Shown: one piece after another, positions 56,611 through 64,000 of the stretch | Layout: each line of letters begins with the position of its first letter | Position numbering within the stretch: the stretch's first letter is position 1 | Assembly (NCBI GenBank): GCA_027605045.1 | Contig: JAQFWX010000016.1 | Span: forward strand, 712,551 to 776,550 | Reading direction: 5' to 3' | Length of the DNA stretch: 64,000 nt | Source of the DNA: Phallus indusiatus | Lineage: Eukaryota > Basidiomycota > Agaricomycetes > Phallales > Phallaceae | Translations under genes and position numbers: made by a program | The notes under the pieces: model-generated | Databases searched by the model: none | What the model saw: only the letters and a program-made list of their open reading frames with translations | Told to the model about the DNA's origin: nothing

Positions 56611-57623
56611 ATGTGGTATGTCTCCCTTTTTGATCCGAGCTATTGAACGCTTATCTCATCTGCTTCGTCTGTCGTCATACGTAGGTGCGATAACTGTTTA
56701 CTGATATTCCCTCTGGTATGTTAAACTTCTATTATTTTATTTGAGAGGTGTGTTTCTGATGTTTGATGTTCAGCGAGCTGGTGCAATTGCCCTTGGGTCC
56801 GTGATCGCCGTACGTCCATTCAAGATTATCGCTTGTCTTACAAAGGAGCCTTATTCAGACGGCTTTTTCTTTTCTAGATCCTCGACATCGTGGGCGGCGT
56901 CATTCTTTTCAAATATGGCCAATTTTTCTTCTTTAGTTTCTATCCAGAGTGGTAAGTTGTTGGGCATCTTTCAGGATTGCTTTAACCGCTCATTATGACA
57001 TGTAGGAGCCTTTTTGGCGGCTTATCAATGGCTATTGCTGCGGTTGCTGTAATAAATGTTATCGCTCTTTTAAGCAGATCATACCTCTTTTCCCGGGTAT
57101 GTAACTTTGCATGGCCATTTGCGATCGTGCTGTCTGCTATCGGAGGTATCGCGATGATTGTCGAGCTTCAAAGAGGGTACGTACATATAAAATTTAACCC
57201 TAAACCATTACGTTGATTTCTATCCGTGCGCTCAGCCAAAACGATATCATTACCGAATGCAACGATGGCGGTCAATTGTTCTCTGGATCTCCAGATCAAC
57301 CTCCGCCTGGAACGATCTCACCAACTCCACCTGCAACTCTACCCGCCATATTTTGTAAAGGAGGCTTCCAGCAATTGAACACTGTCTTCATTGTTTGCAT
57401 AGTGATCAACTTGATTATGCTGGTAATTCCCATTAAGTTTCTCCGCCCATGTTGTGTTTAATATTTTGATTCAGATGTACATGTTCTTCGTCAACTGGCG
57501 GTATGTTAAACGTGTACAGCATTATACAGCATTACAGGGTCCGTACTCTCAAGGTATTTCTTATTATTTTCATCTTATTACATACTGTGTTAAATTGGCG
57601 TTTCAGGTTTTTACAAGGGATAA
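56611..57623 (+). CDS. Four-helix membrane protein (tetraspan type)
   Basis: The first exon is only ATGTG. After the intron the frame gives WCDNCLLIFPL, RAGAIALGSVIA, ILDIVGGVILFKYGQFFFF, SLFGGLSMAIAAVAVINVIA and FAIVLSAIGGIAMIVELQRG. An extracellular-looking loop follows (ECNDGGQLFSGSPDQPPPGT ... IFCKGGFQQLN), then VFIVCIVINLIML, MYMFFVNWRYVKRVQHYTAL and QGPYSQGFYKG at the stop. There are four hydrophobic segments, Cys residues in the large loop between helices 3 and 4, and a short basic tail, which is the general tetraspanin/MARVEL-like plan. No CCG motif is present, so I call it only tetraspan. Borders are clean and no break was seen. Confidence 0.72.
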
Positions 57624-60600
57624 ATAAGAAACGGAGGAAAGCTGAAACTTTCACGAATCGGACTTTATTCATTTATCTACTCTTTGACCTAATCTCTCTT
57701 TTTCTTTTTCATTGCCCATTGTCACTCTCTTCCACTGTCACGATTTTTAACGAATTACGACCGTCAATAACGCCACGATTCGGACGAAGGATCGATAAGA
57801 TCCTTCAGTCCATGATTTTCTTCTTTATTTTTGCTGCTTTCTAAAAACGTATGTACGTACCGTTGCCTTATGGGTAAATATACGTACATTATGTCTCTGT
57901 GCTGTGTGATCTCCGGAGTGCAGCGCGTAACATGCAACCACATATGTCACCCGGTGGGCACTAAATTCTGTGACAATTTGTTTCTTGAAAGTTCGGAGCC
58001 GGAAGGTGCCTCAATGAAACAAGAATCAATTGTTTAGTAAATCAAAGCCAAATTTGGTCGAATATACTGTACAGCAACAGATTTCCGTATTCGTAGTCAT
58101 CAGGGCGCGCAACTAGGGCACGCATGATCTTACGAGATATTGCAATCTTAAGATGTCCTGAGGCCTAGGCCTAGGCAGGAAGTTATTAGGCAAGCTCCGA
58201 TCAAGGACTTTTGATTTAGCTGTTCAACTTATAAAATTATCCTAGTTGTCGGTAGAACAATTATCATCCTTCGATATATATGTAAACCGGAAATTGACAC
58301 GCGGTTGGGTTAAGTACGTTAAGTACCGGTATCGGACTAGGTAGCTCAAGCCGCCAAGGATTCACGACGTCAGAGAACACAGAAATCCACTCGAATCCTC
58401 TTGATTAAAGCAGCTTATTTTGAACTTCTTGATTTTGAGACGCTGCGAAACGCAGTCCATTGCCTTTTAAAGACAAATCTTGGCCAGAGAAAGATGCAAA
58501 GCTCAGCCGTTGATTCGAGTTTCGCTTCTGATCGCGATTGTGAGGTAAACTCCCCTGCGCGAATACCTATGAGCTATTCATTAATTAAATCACCAAGATA
58601 TCGGAGAACGCATCATTTCTTGGACATAGCCGGTCTATTGATCTAATAGAGCAAGAGGCGACAAACTTGAGCTAAGCTAGGGACAGGAGACCTGAAATGT
58701 ACCAATCAACGAGACAACAACATCTGGGAATGATTGTTGTTATTTACTTTATCGAAGACAGGAGTATCGCTTAACGTATCCGGTTTGCGCCTGGTGGGAG
58801 AGCGAGTTCAAGCTTGATTCTATCATTTTCATGGCGTACCATTCAATACAATGAACCATAGGCCCATTAGTGAGGATTAGCTGCATACCTAAATACTGAT
58901 GGTCGCGTTTAGAAGGTTCAGATTAGGTTTGCGGACTGAAAGAGATCTGGTGAGTGATTTCGCCTCAGTATGGGGTAAGGTATACACCTATATCATTTTG
59001 TCGAAGAATATGATTAATAAGGATCCCAGAGCGTGGCTTTGCGCCGAGGAAGCTTGGAAAAGAAGGACCATGTAGCCTTGATTGGGTTTTGAGAGATAGT
59101 CACATTGTTCGATGTATAAAAAAGTATACTGTGCCTGCTGCTGATCCTGTGTTCTATCCATATTCAGCGATTCTTTTGTTTCATAGGTAGGCTATACTTA
59201 TAGAAGAGATTTGAAAGACATGAAAAACAGAGAACAAAGTGGAAGGCTTCAAGTGCGTGCGAAAGCTGCGTAAGCGGCTGTGATTTTAGCAACTAGTTGC
59301 AAAATGTCACCAAAACCTGTGCTTGCTTCTGCGAGCAAAATGTATCACGTTTGTCTTACTGGATGCTATCCCTATATTAAATATTTTATGAACCTTTTGG
59401 AAGATCGTTGCACAGGTCAAAACCAACTCCTGACAGTGACCAACTCCGTGCACTCGGAACTAGAACATCTGTCAACGATCCACTCTTGATCATGGTATAA
59501 TTATCACCAATGATAACTGAACACTCCAGCACAAATGATTTCTCAAGATATTCCTAATACCATTCATTTAAGAGTACGTCTCCCATTTCGTAGTTTTATT
59601 GGCTGACGCCATCATATTCAGAGTCAGGAATGAGCGGCCTCTTTGAGACATTGTAATGTGATTTTCTCATCATAGAAATGCATCTATCATCGTTATTCTG
59701 AACGTCGGAGTTTTTATCGTTTTGGTGAAGTGGCTAACGCCACAGTCGTATGATACGCATGTGGGGATTTACCCAAATCACTCAATGTCACTCGTTTCAT
59801 TTTCATCCGCCGCGATTAGATCACGTCAGGATTTTCCGACCCTGTAACACCTGGTATTTAACTGTAAGATTCGCCATTTGTTTGAAGCTTCAACAAATCC
59901 TTATCGTCTTTGTATCTCATACAGGCTATTGGAATACACATTTTGTGTTGCCATGTTCAAGATAAATATGAAATACTGTGCGGCACTGTTAGGCCGAAGA
60001 CATGGTATTGATAGGTAAATGATATGTCATAATTAAATAAGAAGCTCTTTCATATGATGCGTAAAGCATTATTAATATCAACATCTATCGGGCCTCGGAA
60101 GATCTATCCAAACTACGAATTTGCAGTTTGTCTCAGAACATTCTTAGCTAAACAACCGCTAAGTTTGTTTTTTTTTGCTGATTTGTTTCCGAACATAGAT
60201 TCATCAGCCATGCCACTCATGTTACAGATGTTTGTCAGTCCTCCACGTTGACCGTCGACAACCACTAAACTCAAACCAAGATGATATAATACGTAAGTCT
60301 GAATGTTCTCGTAATTGTTTTTCTCCCTGTTGCATCAGATACCAGACCACATTGGAAATACTATGAGGTTGTGTGTCTTTTCGATCAGTATCAACTCAAT
60401 TGTTGATGTAATGCTTACTGCCATCTAACCACTATAGTTAGCTTCTTACTTCCCCATCGGCAAGGCAGACTGCTACCTGCAGAATTGGCTAAAAAGGTTC
60501 GACAGCTTTAACACAATAAATAATTCAATCAACTTCATATTTATCTGATTGAAATGGGTTATTGGGGCTTTTTTTTTGATATTTAACCCAATTACATCAC

Positions 60601-63600
60601 TCCGGTGTCGGAGTTCCCAAGCAAGTCACCAATTGAGTTGCGTATGTACAGCTTTTTGGTAGGTTACTTCAGATTACTTCTGTGAAAGTTGTAGCTCGAT
60701 AAGTTCACTGTTACTAGGTTGTTTACCTATCTATCTGTCAGTACACGGTTTAAGTCCAAAGAATGCTTCTTTCTCCAGGAAAGTTAATCTTTTCTGGACG
60801 AGGTTCCACTTTTATGTGCTTGTTATGATTTCCCGGATCTTGACATCAACAAGTAATTATGCGTTTTAACCGTTTATTCAGACCCGAAAGGCACAATGAA
60901 ATATCGACAACCATATTTTTAAGAACTGTCTGATCCTGTCAAGATTTCACGTTGTTTAAAGCTTAGCAATTAATAGGTGGTAAGCCATTCGTCCGTATGT
61001 ATTGAGATAGCAGAGGCTTAACGAGCGAGTGCAAGTGAGGCACGTCCGTACTTCAGGGCATGAACGGCGCTGTACACAAATGACTATTGAAGGCAATGTA
61101 AACGATTTAATTATAGCACACAGAGATGTTCCGCTGGCGCGAGACTACGTCAATTGCGAGGTCATTGATAGGTGCGATTTGTTCTATACCTTAGCTATAT
61201 ATGTAGCATGATATTGATGGGTGTTATCGGTGTTATCTCATGCATTTGGCTTATTCTGCTCAAAGCGGTCATCCCAGGAATTCGAAGCGCACCTTCTTTA
61301 GGCACCATCGGCTGATGTTAATCGAGGCCGCGATAAGTCACGAGCCGTTTCTATATCCGGCAAGTACAGTATTTTTGTATATACAAGTGGAAAATGAGGA
61401 AAGACACTTTCAGATGACATATGCAGTGCTCACAACCGAACTATCCTTTTATATCAATTCCTTCTCTATGGTTAGTATTGTTGCCAAATATATTTACTCT
61501 CGCAGACCGAAAGATTAGTCACGTCGGGCCTATCCGAAGCCACTCTGCAAGCCATCAGCGCAAGTAAAAGATGAGTCAACTTCGTTTGTGCCATTCTGGG
61601 CATGTAGATAGCAGCGAAGTTTAGGTGCTACCGGTCATCAGTAGAATCCTTCTGAAAATTTTTTACAATCACAGCGCCCAATGATATTCCCTATACTCGG
61701 GCTCGACAAGAAAACGTAATCAAGATGATGGCGAGGCCGGCATTCGTCACGTATCTCTTTGGAGATGAAAATAAAATCCCGGTCGCCAATCCCGTATTTG
61801 AGTTCTGATCAGCTTCCTTTGGGTAAATACTGACCACATATCTTTTGTTATTTCATATTCACAGATTGTTCTGTGGTTGTTTTAGGGGTAGCAATGAGCC
61901 TATTTGAAAGATTTGACTATTTTTTTCTCGAAGGAAGGTTACTGTACTACGCATCAGAGCCCTCTGGAAACCAACCTGCGGTTGCCCCAAGTTCGTCACC
62001 ACGCTATCGCCAACTTTTGCCAAACCGTATCGCATTCTCAATGGACAGATTGACAGTAAGATACACACGCGCGAGGAGAAAGGAGATACAAAGTACAATT
62101 GAGTTCAATCAGTGCCAAACTTAAGCACCATTCATATTGGTGTGAATTGCACCAGCGTGAATTCTAACCCATTGTATTTTTATTTTGGGTTTGTCAGACC
62201 TATCTCGCTATAGTGAATGATTTATACTCTGGCACAACATCGGCTAACCTTGGCTGATGCGCTCACCTTAACAATTTACCTGAGACGAAAGCTTTATCGA
62301 AATTAATAGTGCACATGCATATAAGCTTACCGGCGGCCTTGAATTCAGAGCTATATTCATACCAAAGCAAGCGATAGCCAATTCAACGTGCTTAGGCACC
62401 TCAGTACCTATTGAGACGGAAGCTCTATTGTATTGAATATTGTATGTCCAAACCGTTGCGGGGTCCAGATAACGTCGATGTTATTTGGCCATCAATATCA
62501 GCTATCAGTTTGACGTTTTTTGTTCTTCTGCTTCAGCATGGCATACAGACCGATTTTTCACATGCAAGTTCATTCACATGCTGGAGTGCAGCTGGACTGA
62601 AACTGGAGGTCAATTATGGTGGGCAACGCGGAAGATACCGGACTCAGTGCCAAAGATCAATGGGCACAGACCTAATCAAAACATTGGGAACTTAAATGAT
62701 GATTGAAAAAAGTAAGCACACTTCAACCTTAGTTTTAACTCTATAGAGATGATCAAGGATTTCCACCGGAGCACCATTGGAAGGAAGTGTCAAATAACAT
62801 AACATGTGAACTTGGAGATGGCATTCCATGTTTGATATCATCTCCTAACTCCTAATTTGAAAGTTGGCAAGTTGCCACAATGGTTCCCTTCTACAAAGAA
62901 AGAAACGACTCTCAGGCATATCAGGCTGTCACCGACTTCACGAACTCTCACAAATCGTCGGCTGCAGGTAGGACGAGAAGGGAATTATTGGATTCCCCAA
63001 TTCAAAATGACGTATTTCCCTTCCCACACTTACCTCAGAAGACCCTCTGTATACCAGCCAAGCTCATTAGTAACGGCAAACAAAATTATTGGACGAAAGG
63101 ATGCAAAAAATGCATCTTTATTGCGTTTTGTAAGATCTCGCCAAGAATTAAAGCCCTGAAAGTCATTAGTCCCTGGTATTAGTATACATACGGTTGAATT
63201 GGCAGATTAAAGCAGGGGACGGTGGCAGAATGGAAGACGAAGACTACTAAAAGGTTATGATTATTCTACAAGCGCGTGCGGATAAGTCTGAGGGAACAAA
63301 TTCACTAGAAGCAAAAATGAGAAGGAAGAGAAGGCAACTGGTTGTACCTTGAGATTAACGCCTAACTGGTTGGACAACGGTCCACAGTTCTCTCCCCAAG
63401 CACCCTTTGTCAATCCCGTTTGGTGACCGTGTGGAATATAATCGTTGTTGATTACCTGTAAGGCGATCATCCCGCTCTATAGACTCCGACATTGCGATCT
63501 TATTCGCTTTTTCTCTCCGACTGCCGACGTGATGTCGATTAAAGCTCATCATTCCCATCGTCGAGTTGCGTCTGCCGTTCACCGTCCGCCACTGGAAGAA

Positions 63601-64000
63601 CCCGCGTTCCGTCACCCGTGCGTCCCGTCATCCGTGTCCCGTTCAAGCGTTGAATCGCTCACAGCTGCCGGCCGGACTCCTCCCCTTACGGTTCCTTTCT
63701 TGAGTTCCCTTTCAAAGAGCCTCTAACTGAAGGGATTTGCAAACGGTTTTGGAAAATTTCTCGGGTAATCGGCACCCGGTAACGAGACGAAGCGATCAGA
63801 AGAACTCTGTCTTTGCCAATGATAGAAGAAGTCGCGCCCTGCCGCCCGTCTGGGACTACGCATGCGCCACTTTTACAGCGATAGTCTTAAGAGAAACAAC
63901 GGGGACTTTTGGTTTTTGCGCCTCCAAACCCTCGGAATTCAAGTCGCATGTGGGCGGGTAATTACGAGACAACAGGCGGTTTTTGTAGGATCAAGTGGAC
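57624..64000. other. 6.4-kb region without a convincing gene
   Basis: Open frames are all under 100 codons and overlap in several frames. None shows a domain, signal peptide with coherent exon joins, or RNA gene structure. The sequence is AT-rich up to 63.2 kb, with a GC-richer end (63.5-63.9 kb: runs of CGT/CCGT words). Direct repeats such as AGGCCTAGGCCTAGGC at about 58162 are short. The interval may be intergenic, old repeats or the start of another gene beyond the window. Confidence 0.4.

Noticed and set aside
63500..63900. GC-rich patch with CCGT words considered as an rRNA or tRNA fragment
   Set aside because: No conserved rRNA core or tRNA arms were recognised.

Overview
This window looks like a fungal nuclear genome segment, most likely an agaric-type basidiomycete (Agaricomycetes). 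The genes carry many short introns (about 45-70 nt, GT-AG plus two GC-AG). Several genes belong to families expanded in mushrooms: DUF6533-type membrane proteins, an F-box/LRR protein that starts at an LPPELLAEIF box, and a MULE/SWIM transposase. A Ty3/gypsy element is also present. All assignments come from reading translations by eye; no searches were run, and I do not name a species.

Layout. (1) 1-4611: two + strand DUF6533-like genes, the first truncated by the window edge. (2) 4.6-10.3 kb: gene-poor, with two decayed Pif1-type helicase fragments in opposite orientation and a diverged copy of the tail of the first DUF6533 gene. (3) 10.3-15.6 kb: a SAM-dependent methyltransferase and a secreted beta-lactamase-fold serine hydrolase. 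(4) 15.8-21.5 kb: two - strand DUF6533-like genes, one with a hairpin element in an intron. (5) 23.3-35.0 kb: a nested transposon block. A - strand gypsy gag-pol is interrupted by a 4.4-kb insertion carrying two small ORFs, which itself hosts a 1.87-kb terminal-inverted-repeat element. The integrase is split by a 0.3-kb solo-LTR-like insertion. The block may lie inside an intron of a + strand host gene. (6) 35.8-37.8 kb: a multi-exon protein with two Cys-rich modules. (7) 38-40.6 kb: Ser/Pro-rich, poorly resolved coding debris. (8) 41.1-44.2 kb: a MULE transposase with SWIM finger. (9) 45.3-49 kb: an F-box/LRR gene and a small basic protein. (10) 50.1-53.7 kb: a Het-C-type gene. (11) 54.5-57.6 kb: a fifth DUF6533-like gene and a four-helix membrane protein. 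(12) 57.6-64 kb: no convincing gene.

Two cross-cutting observations stand out. First, five DUF6533-like paralogs share a C-terminal signature (FTLDLR...HQSxLVE) and flank a Het-C homolog, so this could be a lineage-specific membrane/recognition locus (inference). Second, at least eight reading-frame breaks in otherwise good genes are each repaired by one missing base, usually in a homopolymer or doublet. This points to base undercalling in the assembly rather than real pseudogenes for Het-C and some others. No rRNA, tRNA or CRISPR array was recognised.
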